From: Mariniphaga sp963747515
GTDB lineage: Bacteria > Bacteroidota > Bacteroidia > Bacteroidales > Prolixibacteraceae
Assembly: GCA_963747515.1 (NCBI GenBank)
Contig: CAVVFN010000007.1
Span: forward strand, 198,759 to 262,758
Reading direction: 5' to 3'
DNA length: 64,000 nucleotides
The notes below the pieces were generated by a model that ran no database searches, had not been told where the DNA came from, and saw only the letters and a list, made by a program, of their open reading frames with translations. The translations under genes were made by a program, and so were the position numbers. Below, one piece after another: positions 27,931 to 37,579 of the stretch (positions are counted from its first letter, which is position 1; every line of letters begins with the position of its first letter).

Positions 27931-28890
27931 TTATAAAGTTTTGGTATCGAATACCCTTGGATGATTTGATGTTTTCCCAAATATTTGGTACACCTCATCA
28001 TCAGGGAGTGCCATCATTTTAAAATTATGAAGCCAGCTTTTAAACTGGTCGGATTTTACATTATCCGGAAAATTTCGGTATAAAATTCCAGGTGCTCCGC
28101 GTTCCAATGACTCAAGCGAACCATCCGGTTTTGCAATACAGGTCGGCCATGAGGAATAAAAACCACATGAGTTACTGGCAATTACCCACATCGTATTATC
28201 AGAAGCTCTTACCCGTATTTCTGCCGGTATAATTTCATCTAAAATGGTTTTTCCCTGATGGCGGGCATTGTAGAAAGAATGAAACATTATTTTAACTCCC
28301 CTGTGACGGTATACATTGTACATTTCGGGATAGCATGAGTCGTAACAAATGAGAAAGCCCAATTTATAACCTTTAAGCTCTATTACTTCAATATGATTCC
28401 CTGCAGTATAATATAGCGAATCGCTTTTGGTAAGCATCGACTTGTCGTAACGTCCGGCAATAGTTCCATCATCTGAAATAATATACAGGCAGTTAAGTGG
28501 CTTAATTCCTTCTTCTATAAAATGGGCAGATCCCAGAATTACCCATATTTTCAGCTCTTTGGCAAGCGCCATTATTTCCCGGGTGGCAGCTTTTAATGTT
28601 TCCCAGTCATAATTTTCGAAGGAAAGGATATCCCCCGGAGGATACCCTGAAAGTGCTGCTTCTGAAAAGTGGATTATATCGGCATTGTTTTTAGCGGCTT
28701 CACCCATAAATTGTTTTATGTACCGCAAATTGGCAGTTACTTCACCTGAAACAGGAAACTGGCAGGTAGCCACTTTCAGCTTATCCTGAGAAAATGCCGC
28801 CGGACAAATTAAAATGAGCAAGAACACCGATAAGCCAGAAAGGGAACAAACTTTAACCGGAAAAAATCCATAAGACGATTTATGCTTCAT
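27931..28890 (-). CDS. Second nitrilase-superfamily hydrolase, exported
   Basis: 319 residues with a clear signal peptide (SGLSVFLLILICPAAFSQ). The triad region reads FSEAALSGYPPGD, GRYDKSML and GFLICYDSCYPEM with the nucleophile Cys. It is a paralogue of the downstream enzyme at 26955, not identical. Two exported carbon-nitrogen hydrolases in one operon are uncommon; most family members are cytoplasmic. They could act together on an extracellular amide such as an N-acylated or amidated sugar, which is inference. Confidence 0.85.
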   Translation of the reverse strand: MKHKSSYGFFPVKVCSLSGLSVFLLILICPAAFSQDKLKVATCQFPVSGEVTANLRYIKQFMGEAAKNNADIIHFSEAALSGYPPGDILSFENYDWETLKAATREIMALAKELKIWVILGSAHFIEEGIKPLNCLYIISDDGTIAGRYDKSMLTKSDSLYYTAGNHIEVIELKGYKLGFLICYDSCYPEMYNVYRHRGVKIMFHSFYNARHQGKTILDEIIPAEIRVRASDNTMWVIASNSCGFYSSWPTCIAKPDGSLESLERGAPGILYRNFPDNVKSDQFKSWLHNFKMMALPDDEVYQIFGKTSNHPRVFDTKTL

Positions 28891-29374
28891 GATTTTTCAG
28901 CTTAAAAAATTGGAGTTATAAATATAGAGAAAGTTTTCTGATGTGTTTATTGTGGAAATTTTAAATACAGCAGCAACATTTACCTTTGGTATTTCATTAT
29001 TATTAATTCGGGCTGAATTTTCAAATGATGGTTTAAAAATCTTATGAATTTCGTGATTTAAGTTTATAATTCAAAGTTGAATAAGATTCGATCAGATTAA
29101 AAAATAATGCTATCTTTAAATATGTCAGCTTTAATGATATGATCGTTAGAATAAAAAGTTTTAGAATGAACAGGATATCTGCCCGAACATATGTTGCGGG
29201 CAACTTGTTGATCATGTTTTTTAAAGTAAAAAAAATAGATTCATATACAGGATTCATAGAAGAACCTGAAAGAACAAACACTATTAAATCAAGAATTCCG
29301 GGTTCAAGTATTTGGATAAACCACAACAGAACAGTCGCAGCGGGAAAGTTTTCAAATCCTAAAGTTTTCTTTGT
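28891..29374. other. Intergenic region between divergent genes
   Basis: This AT-rich region separates the nitrilase operon from the antiporter and should hold both promoters. I find no gene I can support; a 79-codon plus-strand frame ending with an ATGA overlap on the antiporter start is discussed under rejected items. Confidence 0.3.
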
Positions 29375-31369
29375 ATGATAAATTTAGCTGTCCACTTCCC
29401 CTTTCAGGAGCCGGTTATCATCATAACCCTTGTGCTGATAATACTTCTCATTGGTCCTGTTTTTTTTGAAAGGGTACGTATACCTTCCATTGTTGGATTA
29501 CTGGTAAGTGGAGCTCTTATTGGTCCAAATGGATTTAATCTGGTTTCACCTGATCTGGAATTCAGCTTATTGGGAACTATGGGATTGTTGTACCTGATGT
29601 TTCTGGCCGGACTTGAAATTGACCTGATTGATTTCATAGAAAACAAGGTAAAGAGCATTTTTATAGGTCTTGCCACCTTTGTTGTTCCGTTTGTACTGGG
29701 TTACCTTATTTTCAAATTTTTATTGAACTATGAAACGGTCAGCTCCTTATTGATTGCCGCCATGCTTTCCTCACATACGCTCATTTCGTATCCCATTCTC
29801 GGGAGGCTGGGAATTGTAAACAAGCCTGTAGTAACGATTATTGTTGGCGCCACTATAATTGCAGATATACTCGCTCTGGTGGCAATGGAACTGATTACCA
29901 ATTTTGCCGGTTTGGGATTTGAGTTAGATAGCCTTCTCATTCTGGCAATGAATTTTCTTTTGTTCTTTTTTGTTGTTTTTATGGTTATCCCCCGCCTTTC
30001 AAGAATATTTCTGAGTAAATATGAAGGAGAGTTGGGGGTTCAGTACATTTTTATTTTGGTTATTTTGTTTTCTTCAGCAACAGTAGCTTATCTGCTCGAA
30101 ATTGAACCCATACTTGGAGCATTTTTCAGTGGTTTGGTTCTAAATCGGTTAGTGATAAATTCTTCCTCCCTTTATAAGCGTATTGAATTTATTGGAAATA
30201 ATCTTTTTATTCCGTTTTTTTTAATTTCAATCGGCATACTTGCCAACTTTAAGGTATATTTTGATCAGCCTGTTCAGATATTTCATCTGGCTGTAATGAT
30301 TTTTGCTGCATTTGCCGGTAAATATTTGGCAGCCATTTTGTCGAAGTTGTTTTTTAAGACATCTAAAACAGAGACCAGTCTGATTTTTGGATTAAGTGTC
30401 TCAAGGGCAGCATCAGCCATTGCCATAATCCTGATAGGTTTTAATATGGGTTTTGTTCCCGAAACGGTACTAAATAATACCGTGATACTTATTTTGATAA
30501 CAAGTATCACCAGCTCTTATGTAACACAGAAAGCGGGAAAAATGCTGCTGTTTGAGGAAGAAACGATAGAAGAGGATTTTAAAGTGAAGCAGAAAATATT
30601 GGTGCCAATTGCCAATCCTGCCAATATGGAAAACCTTTTGGAATTTGCCAGCCTTATAAAGAAGGAAGATACAACTATTCCAATATACCCGTTAACCATT
30701 TTCACCAACAGGAATGAAATAAGGAATAAAATAAATGAAAATCAAAAGAAAATAATCAAAATCATTGATTCCTTACAATCGGATGTTTCTTTTGAAACCA
30801 GTTCACGGATCGACAACAATGTAACCAATGGAATTGTACGGGCAGCTGAAGAAATTGTAGCCACTGCTATCATAATGGGCTGGAATAAAAGCAAAACCCC
30901 GTTTCACATACTTTTTGGAAATGTATTGAGCAACTTGCTGGATAAAACGGAACGTATGGTGCTGGTAATTAAAACCCCTTCCAGCTTCCGGCAAGTTCAG
31001 AAAATCCACCTTATTTGTCCTGAAAACGCACAGTATGAAAGGGGATTTCATTTATGGATCGATACTTTGGTTTTCCTTATTAAGAAGTTACAGTTAAAGG
31101 CACTGGTTGACTGCAACTCTGAACAAACACTCGAAGCAGTGAATCATTACATTAACCGCACCGGTAAAACAAAGTATTTCGATTTAAACAACAACAGTAT
31201 CAATCAATATGTTAATGAAAACATACGGAATTCACCAACCGATTTATTGATATTTATAAACTCCAGGAAAAGAACCATTTCTTACAACAAATCATATGAA
31301 CAGGTAATCAATGTGAATATGGAACGATTTAATAAAAACAATATAGTGATAATTTACCCCGAGATGTAA
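29375..31369 (+). CDS. Cation:proton antiporter (CPA2 type) with C-terminal UspA-like region
   Basis: 664 residues. The first ~385 residues form about twelve helices with the CPA2 pattern: RIPSIVGLLVSGALIGPNG, AGLEIDL, and a helix carrying IIADILALVAMEL with the conserved Asp. Residues ~395-660 are soluble and beta/alpha, resembling tandem universal-stress-protein folds (KILVPIANPANMENLLEFA; VATAIIMGWNKSK). Such antiporters export Na+ or K+ for protons, with the soluble part as nucleotide-sensing regulator. Monocistronic, followed by small hairpins. Confidence 0.88.
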   Translation: MINLAVHFPFQEPVIIITLVLIILLIGPVFFERVRIPSIVGLLVSGALIGPNGFNLVSPDLEFSLLGTMGLLYLMFLAGLEIDLIDFIENKVKSIFIGLATFVVPFVLGYLIFKFLLNYETVSSLLIAAMLSSHTLISYPILGRLGIVNKPVVTIIVGATIIADILALVAMELITNFAGLGFELDSLLILAMNFLLFFFVVFMVIPRLSRIFLSKYEGELGVQYIFILVILFSSATVAYLLEIEPILGAFFSGLVLNRLVINSSSLYKRIEFIGNNLFIPFFLISIGILANFKVYFDQPVQIFHLAVMIFAAFAGKYLAAILSKLFFKTSKTETSLIFGLSVSRAASAIAIILIGFNMGFVPETVLNNTVILILITSITSSYVTQKAGKMLLFEEETIEEDFKVKQKILVPIANPANMENLLEFASLIKKEDTTIPIYPLTIFTNRNEIRNKINENQKKIIKIIDSLQSDVSFETSSRIDNNVTNGIVRAAEEIVATAIIMGWNKSKTPFHILFGNVLSNLLDKTERMVLVIKTPSSFRQVQKIHLICPENAQYERGFHLWIDTLVFLIKKLQLKALVDCNSEQTLEAVNHYINRTGKTKYFDLNNNSINQYVNENIRNSPTDLLIFINSRKRTISYNKSYEQVINVNMERFNKNNIVIIYPEM

Positions 31370-31784
31370 CAAGAAGAAACTACCTGACGAGGTTGCCTGC
31401 CTAACGAAACTCTCCTGCCCGTTGCAGGCAGGGGTAAAAATCATCAAACACAAAAGCCGGTAAATTTATTCCGGCTGAATAAACATATTGCTGGTCAACT
31501 TGCTAATGATAAATTTAATTTCACCCCCGGTGTAAATGTTGAGCCTGTTTAAGATCAGCTTTCCAATCATCAGGTTGAAGTAATGAAACTCCAAGTATTT
31601 TATTTAAACAGGAATTTTAACTGAATGTCTCTGTTCACGGATTTTTTGCAAAAAGTCTTTTTCAAGAATAAATTTAGAGTGGAACTGACTTTTATATTAA
31701 AAAAAGGAATAAAAATATTTATCGTTCTGGAATTATATTATTTTTACTTTTTCAAAATGCATCACATTTTGAATTATTAAACTA
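31370..31784. other. Intergenic region with two hairpins
   Basis: CCTGCC (31414-31419) pairs with GGCAGG (31427-31432), and the flank repeats the TGCCTGC motif near 31395. A second hairpin pairs AGCCGG (31455-31460) with CCGGCT (31471-31476), possibly a weak terminator for the antiporter. No gene seen. Confidence 0.4.
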
Positions 31785-34010
31785 ATGAAAAATCAAAAAT
31801 TACATTTACTTTTCCTGGGCATGCTTTTTTTATTTTTTGGATGTGAGAAGTACAACGAACAGGGAAAATATCAAAGACCTGACTGGCTGCCCGGAAAGTT
31901 ATATACTACAGTATTGGCGCAGGAGAATCTTTCCATGTTTGCTGAATGTTTAAAGCTTGCCGGGTTGGATTCCATTCTCGATGTTTCGGGAAGTTGGACA
32001 GTATTCGCGCCCGATAATGAAGCAATGGAACAGTATCTGTCGGATAATCATTTTACCCGTATCTCAGATATACCATCAGATGAACTGGAAAAAATCACCG
32101 AATTCCATGTAATTCAGAATCCCTGGTCTTTAGACCAATTGCAGAATCTTAGTGCATATGGATGGAGAATTGGTAAATATAAAAATAGTGATTCCTATGC
32201 GTATAAACGCCAAACCATGTATAAACGATCAGATGAAAAATACTGGGTCAAAAGGATGAACAGAAAGGAAGTGATCGTTATAGATTCTGCAACAACAGAC
32301 AGATATAAAAAGGTGTTTGTGGAATCAAGAAAGAATGTACCCATTTTCTACGATGAGTATCTTGACAATAATGGACTTTCTTCTGTTGATTTCAGTTTTT
32401 ATTTTAACAGGCCATATGAACATGGAAATGTATATTATGCAGGAGCAAAGGTTATTCAATCAGATATATTTGCTGAAAATGGATTTGTACATATCATCGA
32501 CAGGGTCGTGAACCCTATGCTCAATGCAAAAGAACTGCTTGAAAGGGACTATCCCGATGAATCGTATAAACTTTTTCTGGAAATGGTTTATTTGTATTAC
32601 CCTTCTTTTATGCCCAACCTAACCGCTACATACAATCAGCCGGAAGTGAGGTATGGGGGATTGGTTGATACCTTGTGGGATTTGAGCTACTCTAAATTGG
32701 CATTTGCCCTCCACAATGAAAGTACCGGATACGAGGGTTCGGATGCCAATCAGACCCTGGCCAGGCACAACGGTCTGTTTGTCCCGACAGATGATGCATT
32801 CAGAGAATTTATTGATGGTATATTAACCGTAAAATCGGGTTTACCTCATTGGCCCGATTACCGATCACTCCCTCAGGACATTGTGGACATTATTATTGCT
32901 CAACATTTAAAGACTTCACCACTGTATCCTTCTACAAGTCAATACCAGGAAATCTTTAAGAAAAAAGGCAGGTTCCAGCAAAGCGAAGACGCCATAATCA
33001 GAAAGGAGTATGGCAGCAACTGTACCTTCTTAGGACTGAATTATTATGTTCCTGACCGGGTATTTACCAGTGTTACCCGTGCAGTGTTCTGCCGACCTGA
33101 ATATTCCTCTTTCCGGCGTGCAATGATTTATTCCGGTGCCGTTGATGCCATCGCCAATCATAGTGGGGAATTGTATTTTTTCCCGATTCATGATTATGCT
33201 CTGGGGCCCGATTCCTCATTGATCCTGAATTGGATCAATAAAGAGGAAAACATATATAATTTCAGGGAATATGACCGGTTTGAACGCCGAATGCAGGGAA
33301 TTAGTGGCAATACGCTCAGAAAAAGAATTCTGGACCAGGTTGGAACTACAGTGCCAAACGGAAGTGCCAATAAGGAATATATCCGAACTTTGGGTGGAAA
33401 TTACATCACCTGGGATCATTCCAATAACACAATCCGGGGTACGGCGCCCAGTACAATAGGATATAATGGGTATGTTCCGGTAACCAACTCTCCTGTTCCG
33501 GTTGATGAACCCGCCGATAACGGTAAGGTATGGAGTGTCAACTACTGGTTTAAATTTGGTGATAATAATATGATAACCGTGCTATCCGGATATACAGGAT
33601 TTTACAGTCTGCTCAATAAAGCAGGATTAATTGACGTGAATTCATCGAAACTCCTGTTCATTGATGAAGATGAGAATTACACGGTATTTGTACCATCAGA
33701 CAAGGCACTTTCCAACTATCGTGCCGATACGCTTAACATTGTGGAATTGCGCAGTTTTTTGAAAAATCATTTTATTAAGGGGGAAATAATATTTACAGAC
33801 AACAAAAAGCCTTCAGGTAATTATTTTACTGCAAACGGGAAATCGATTTCCATTCAAACTGGTCCTGACGTTATTAAAATTCCTGATAAAAAGGGTAATG
33901 CTCAGGTTGTAATTTCTGAAAAGGAGAATATTACAAATATAATGGTTTCAGAGAAATCGGTGGTTTCTTCTGTTGTCCATGGTATTGATAACGTACTGAT
34001 AGATTTTTAG
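31785..34010 (+). CDS. Multi-fasciclin-domain surface lipoprotein
   Basis: 741 residues. The lipoprotein signal ends in LFFGC with Cys at residue 20. FAS1 signatures repeat: TVFAPDNEAMEQYL then HVIQNPW (domain 1); NGLFVPTDDAFREF and IIAQHLKTS (domain 2); and YTVFVPSDKALSNY with HFIKGEIIF (C-terminal domain, from ~600). FAS1 domains mediate adhesion or polysaccharide binding. It is tail-to-tail with a second fasciclin lipoprotein, only 7 bp apart. In Bacteroidota such proteins often sit near SusD-like systems, but none is seen here. Confidence 0.88.
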   Translation: MKNQKLHLLFLGMLFLFFGCEKYNEQGKYQRPDWLPGKLYTTVLAQENLSMFAECLKLAGLDSILDVSGSWTVFAPDNEAMEQYLSDNHFTRISDIPSDELEKITEFHVIQNPWSLDQLQNLSAYGWRIGKYKNSDSYAYKRQTMYKRSDEKYWVKRMNRKEVIVIDSATTDRYKKVFVESRKNVPIFYDEYLDNNGLSSVDFSFYFNRPYEHGNVYYAGAKVIQSDIFAENGFVHIIDRVVNPMLNAKELLERDYPDESYKLFLEMVYLYYPSFMPNLTATYNQPEVRYGGLVDTLWDLSYSKLAFALHNESTGYEGSDANQTLARHNGLFVPTDDAFREFIDGILTVKSGLPHWPDYRSLPQDIVDIIIAQHLKTSPLYPSTSQYQEIFKKKGRFQQSEDAIIRKEYGSNCTFLGLNYYVPDRVFTSVTRAVFCRPEYSSFRRAMIYSGAVDAIANHSGELYFFPIHDYALGPDSSLILNWINKEENIYNFREYDRFERRMQGISGNTLRKRILDQVGTTVPNGSANKEYIRTLGGNYITWDHSNNTIRGTAPSTIGYNGYVPVTNSPVPVDEPADNGKVWSVNYWFKFGDNNMITVLSGYTGFYSLLNKAGLIDVNSSKLLFIDEDENYTVFVPSDKALSNYRADTLNIVELRSFLKNHFIKGEIIFTDNKKPSGNYFTANGKSISIQTGPDVIKIPDKKGNAQVVISEKENITNIMVSEKSVVSSVVHGIDNVLIDF

Positions 34011-34017
34011 AATCCTA

Positions 34018-35124
34018 TTAGTTCATAGGCTGGAAAAATAACAGGTCCGAGATCGAATGAACAGGTCCGGTAGCTGTAATAATATTGCAATTATCCCATA
34101 CCGGACGGACGTAGTCTATAAAAGTGGTATCACCATCTTGTGAGATTGTGAATCCAAAGTTTTCAATTCCGGGATTGATTTTTATTTCCAACCCAACATT
34201 AATGGTTAATGGATCACTGTCCAGGGTAGTATACTTTTTATTTCCCCATTGCAATTCGTTTAAATAATATTCCCCGCCAACTATATGGTATCCGGCGAAT
34301 TTATAAAAGGAATTTGATCTGTTAGTATTAGACATTCCCGGTGTTCCTATACGAGCGATTAAATCTTCTACACTAAAAATCCCGTTTCTGTTATAAATAC
34401 TGTCATGTTCTGCAAGTATGGTATATTTTTTCCACCACAATCTTTTTTTGACTTCTGAAATTTCAATAGCCTTTGCCAGTATTGAATATCCTTCCTGTTG
34501 CTGAAGCCAGTCGTAACCCGGAATTTCTGCTTTTTGCAGTACTTCTGAAATAATGTGGATGTAACCGTTTGTCATTTCCAGGTTTGACTGGGTAACTGGA
34601 GCTGTATTATTTATTAGAGTAAATTGATTGTCGTTGTCGGTAAAATAACCAAATGACAATCTCTCTCCGGTGAGCGTACTGTCCCTGAGAACACCAAAAG
34701 GAAAATCATTGGCATGTACTTCTTTTTTAAGAATATGATAGCGTACGAAGGTGTATATGAAACTGGTATCCTGCAACAATTCATCAAAACTTTCATAATC
34801 CTGGTTCTGCCGGATAAAATTATCTATGGCCTCATCGGTGGGTAAAAACAAAGTATATCCATCTCCATAAGGATTGTATGCAAATAATGTAGTCTGCATT
34901 TTTCCTCCCACAAGTAGCCTGTAAAATTTGGAGTATTCCGGCTTGTTTTTTTCAAGATATTGACCTATGGTTAACTGATCTTCACCAGCCCAATGAGATC
35001 CATATGGTTCAGATTCACAGGAAACCATAAATGCATATAAAACAATCAATAAGGTCAAAAACTTGATTTTGTATCCTTCTTGAAGCTGCTTATTCCAAAG
35101 TTGGATTATTCTCTTTCTATTCAT
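34018..35124 (-). CDS. Two-fasciclin-domain surface lipoprotein
   Basis: 368 residues with a lipobox FMVSC (Cys at residue 36). Two FAS1 domains: residues ~50-195 with YTLFLPTDEAIDNFI and YHILKKEV, and ~205-368 with GYSILAKAIEIS and GYHIVGGEYYL. It converges on the larger fasciclin gene at 31785 and is probably a partner or paralogue. A short hypothetical gene at 35127 abuts its start, so they may be one transcript. Confidence 0.85.
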   Translation of the reverse strand: MNRKRIIQLWNKQLQEGYKIKFLTLLIVLYAFMVSCESEPYGSHWAGEDQLTIGQYLEKNKPEYSKFYRLLVGGKMQTTLFAYNPYGDGYTLFLPTDEAIDNFIRQNQDYESFDELLQDTSFIYTFVRYHILKKEVHANDFPFGVLRDSTLTGERLSFGYFTDNDNQFTLINNTAPVTQSNLEMTNGYIHIISEVLQKAEIPGYDWLQQQEGYSILAKAIEISEVKKRLWWKKYTILAEHDSIYNRNGIFSVEDLIARIGTPGMSNTNRSNSFYKFAGYHIVGGEYYLNELQWGNKKYTTLDSDPLTINVGLEIKINPGIENFGFTISQDGDTTFIDYVRPVWDNCNIITATGPVHSISDLLFFQPMN

Positions 35125-35126
35125 AT

Positions 35127-35441
35127 TTATTTTACTGATGGAATATCATTTAGCCGGAGTAAACAATACCAGCTGCTCATGATTTCTATAGGAGCCGAAT
35201 TTACAATGATATAATCAAAATAACAAGTGACTGAAGGTGAATTTAAATTACTCTGTAAACAAACCGTTTGCGAAGGAGTTGGTAACGATAATGAACCCCG
35301 AATAAATTTTTTCTGTGCTGTTTCGAATTTGAAAAAATCATTTATAATTTCCTTGCAGCTCTTTTCTATTTTATGTTGGTGTGCAACATCGGCCAACACA
35401 TGCCCAAAAGGCACTATTTCATCGAAAATCAGAGAAATCAC
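35127..35441 (-). CDS. Hypothetical protein upstream of the fasciclin lipoprotein
   Basis: 104 codons with a GTG start, ending 2 bp before the next gene's ATG, a spacing typical of co-translated genes. The sequence (VLADVAHQHKIEKSCKEIINDFF; split) starts with an amphipathic helix and has five Cys or His positions, with no family I recognise. An overlapping plus-strand frame is less protein-like. The tight spacing is the best argument that it is real. Confidence 0.4.
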   Translation of the reverse strand: MISLIFDEIVPFGHVLADVAHQHKIEKSCKEIINDFFKFETAQKKFIRGSLSLPTPSQTVCLQSNLNSPSVTCYFDYIIVNSAPIEIMSSWYCLLRLNDIPSVK

Positions 35442-35510
35442 AAGTATTTCCCAAACATTTTACAGCTGGTTATGTTTTAATAAATATAAGAACATTAAAT
35501 CATTCATTTT

Positions 35511-35714
35511 ATGGAATTTAGTAAAACATTAAAAGAGGAATTGGAAGGAAGAATCAAAAGGCTTGAAGATTTTATTGAAAGTAAGGGATTAGGCTCTTCC
35601 CGGTTAAATAAAGCCAAGAGCATACAGAGGAATGTTAACCTGGCCGTTTTTCTGGGAAGTATAATAACAGTTGCCGGTGTGGTTTATTTAGTAATGAATA
35701 AAAATCACGACTAA
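35511..35714 (+). CDS. Small single-pass membrane protein
   Basis: 67 residues. The N-terminal half is charged and helical (KTLKEELEGRIKRLEDFIESKG), likely coiled coil. The C-terminal half is one membrane helix (VNLAVFLGSIITVAGVVYLVM) with a basic tail. It could be a regulator or assembly subunit, but no partner gene is evident. Confidence 0.6.
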   Translation: MEFSKTLKEELEGRIKRLEDFIESKGLGSSRLNKAKSIQRNVNLAVFLGSIITVAGVVYLVMNKNHD

Positions 35715-35989
35715 CTGTTATCATTTTAAGTCGGTGGAAGAGCTTAAATTTTAATTTCGTATAACAGCTTATATTTATTTCTTTTGTTTCGCTGAAGTTG
35801 TAAGATTTTGGCATGAAGAGAGGTTGCCTTAATTTACAGACAGCCTTTATATGTTCGATTCCTTTGTGATAAATTAATTATTATACTGATTTGCAAAAGG
35901 AGAATCTACAGAACAGCTTCAAAAATGCTATTAAAATTAATAATAAAACATCAAACAAACCAATCCTTTCATGCATTTTTTTATTCTAA

Positions 35990-36364
35990 GGACTTGAAAA
36001 ACAGTTTTTTGTAAAAACTCCCAATGTCTCTGATTTAACTGGTTTAACTCTTCTGATTGTTGAAGACGATACCTTCAGTTATGCAATGATGTTTCATATG
36101 CTATCGGATACAAAAGCCTCCATTTTACATGCCGACACAGGATTCAAGGCAATTGAAATGATCAATGACAATGTGATTGATTTTGTATTTCTTGATATCC
36201 GTTTGCCTGGTATGGACGGATATCAGGTGTTAACCCATATTCGCAGCATAAAAAAAGATTTGCCTGTAATAGCTCAAACTGCCAATGCATTGCCTGAGGA
36301 TATCGAGAAGATTAAACGAGCCGGATTTAACCATTTGTTGCTGAACCAGAAAAAGAGAGTTTGA
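35990..36364 (+). pseudogene. Truncated response-regulator receiver domain
   Basis: After a TAA at 35987 the open frame encodes GLTLLIVEDDTFSYAM, the receiver beta-1 strand with its acidic pair, then FVFLDIRLPGMDGYQVL with the phospho-acceptor Asp, and VIAQTANALPED. There is no usable start before the acidic pair; an ATG at 36086 would remove it. The end (AGFNHLLLNQKKRV) lacks the conserved Lys-Pro of beta-5 and overlaps the 3' end of the desaturase gene on the other strand. Preceding LEKQFFV resembles a hybrid-kinase linker. It is the remnant of a hybrid kinase or regulator. Confidence 0.7.
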
Positions 36365-37448
36365 CCGCATTTTGAGGTTCTCCCAGTAACTTCAGCATTT
36401 TTATGTGTTGCCATATGGCTTCTGCAAAGCTCTTGTTTACATGATAAGGGAGATTGTATTCCTTTGCTTTGGATTTTACAATTGCAGAAATAGCCTTATA
36501 GTGTATATGGCTGATATTGGGAAACAGATGGTGTTCTACCTGGTAGTTAAGTCCGCCAACCAGCCATGAAAAGACTGTACTGTTGGGGGAATAATCGCAT
36601 GTTGTGTACAACTGATGTACAGCCCAGTTATTTTCCAGTTCACCATCACCGTCCGGAACAGGATATTCAGAAGTGGGCACTACATGAGCCGTTTGAAATA
36701 TGCTGCTTAATACCAGGCCGCTTGTAAAATGCATCAGCATGAATCCCACAATTACCCAATACCACGAAACGGGAAGTGTTAATAAGGGAACAAGTAAAAA
36801 CACACTGTAATAAACAACTTTTGAAATGATTAATTCAATCAGCAACTTGTCGTAAGATCGTTTGCTGATTTTTGCCCCCATTTCCTTATATTTTTTCAGG
36901 CGTTTAAAATCTTTGGTGACAATCCATGAAATGGTCATCAGGCTGTATAAGAACCAGGCATAGATGTGTTGATACCTGTGCATCTTTTTGAGCGGGCGGT
37001 GAGGTGAAAGTCTTAAAATTCCGGGAGGTGCAATATCTTCATCATGTCCTTCAATGTTGGTGTATCCATGATGAAGGGTATTGTGCTGGTAACGCCAGTT
37101 GGGTGGAAATCCTCCAAGCAGATACAATGAGTTGCCAAATAACCTATTCATTTTTTTATTCCTGGAAAAAGAACCGTGATTTGCGTCATGCATGGTTACC
37201 ATTCCCAGTCCTGACATTCCCAGTCCCATTACAATCCAGCCTGTCAGTACCAAGGTAACAGAAGTTACAAGTCCTGAAATCATCAGGATAAACGGAACCA
37301 GGTACACTAAAGTCATGAACAGGGTTTTCAGATATATTTTCTGATTACCATAGGGTTGAATCTTGTTTTTGCTAAAGTATTCATTTACTGATTTTCTTAA
37401 GTCAGTTGTAAAATCCAGTTTTTGTTTTGAGTATTTTATGTTTTCCAT
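36327..37448 (-). CDS. Fatty acid desaturase (acyl-CoA/lipid desaturase)
   Basis: 373 residues with the three His boxes of membrane di-iron desaturases: HDANH at 87-91, HNTLHH at 122-127 and QVEHH ending at 307. Four predicted membrane helices surround them. It is of the bacterial front-end/DesA3-like group and would introduce a double bond into a membrane acyl chain for fluidity. Its last codons overlap the receiver remnant; the C-terminal SFSGSATNG may be affected by that junction. Confidence 0.9.
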   Translation of the reverse strand: MENIKYSKQKLDFTTDLRKSVNEYFSKNKIQPYGNQKIYLKTLFMTLVYLVPFILMISGLVTSVTLVLTGWIVMGLGMSGLGMVTMHDANHGSFSRNKKMNRLFGNSLYLLGGFPPNWRYQHNTLHHGYTNIEGHDEDIAPPGILRLSPHRPLKKMHRYQHIYAWFLYSLMTISWIVTKDFKRLKKYKEMGAKISKRSYDKLLIELIISKVVYYSVFLLVPLLTLPVSWYWVIVGFMLMHFTSGLVLSSIFQTAHVVPTSEYPVPDGDGELENNWAVHQLYTTCDYSPNSTVFSWLVGGLNYQVEHHLFPNISHIHYKAISAIVKSKAKEYNLPYHVNKSFAEAIWQHIKMLKLLGEPQNAVKLSFSGSATNG

Positions 37449-37579
37449 CTTTTAATTTATTAATATTCTGTGGATTCAAGCCTACTTTAGGAGCCTGAAT
37501 TATAATTGGACCCTGCATGAATTTTCCCGAACATTGGGATAAAGGAAATTCTTTTTAATGTTGCGCTATTTTTTATAAC

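Noticed and set aside
29139..29378. 79-codon plus-strand frame overlapping the antiporter start by ATGA
   Set aside because: The overlap suggests coupling, but the residue composition is that of random AT-rich DNA, with no fold or family and a conflicting minus-strand frame of similar length.
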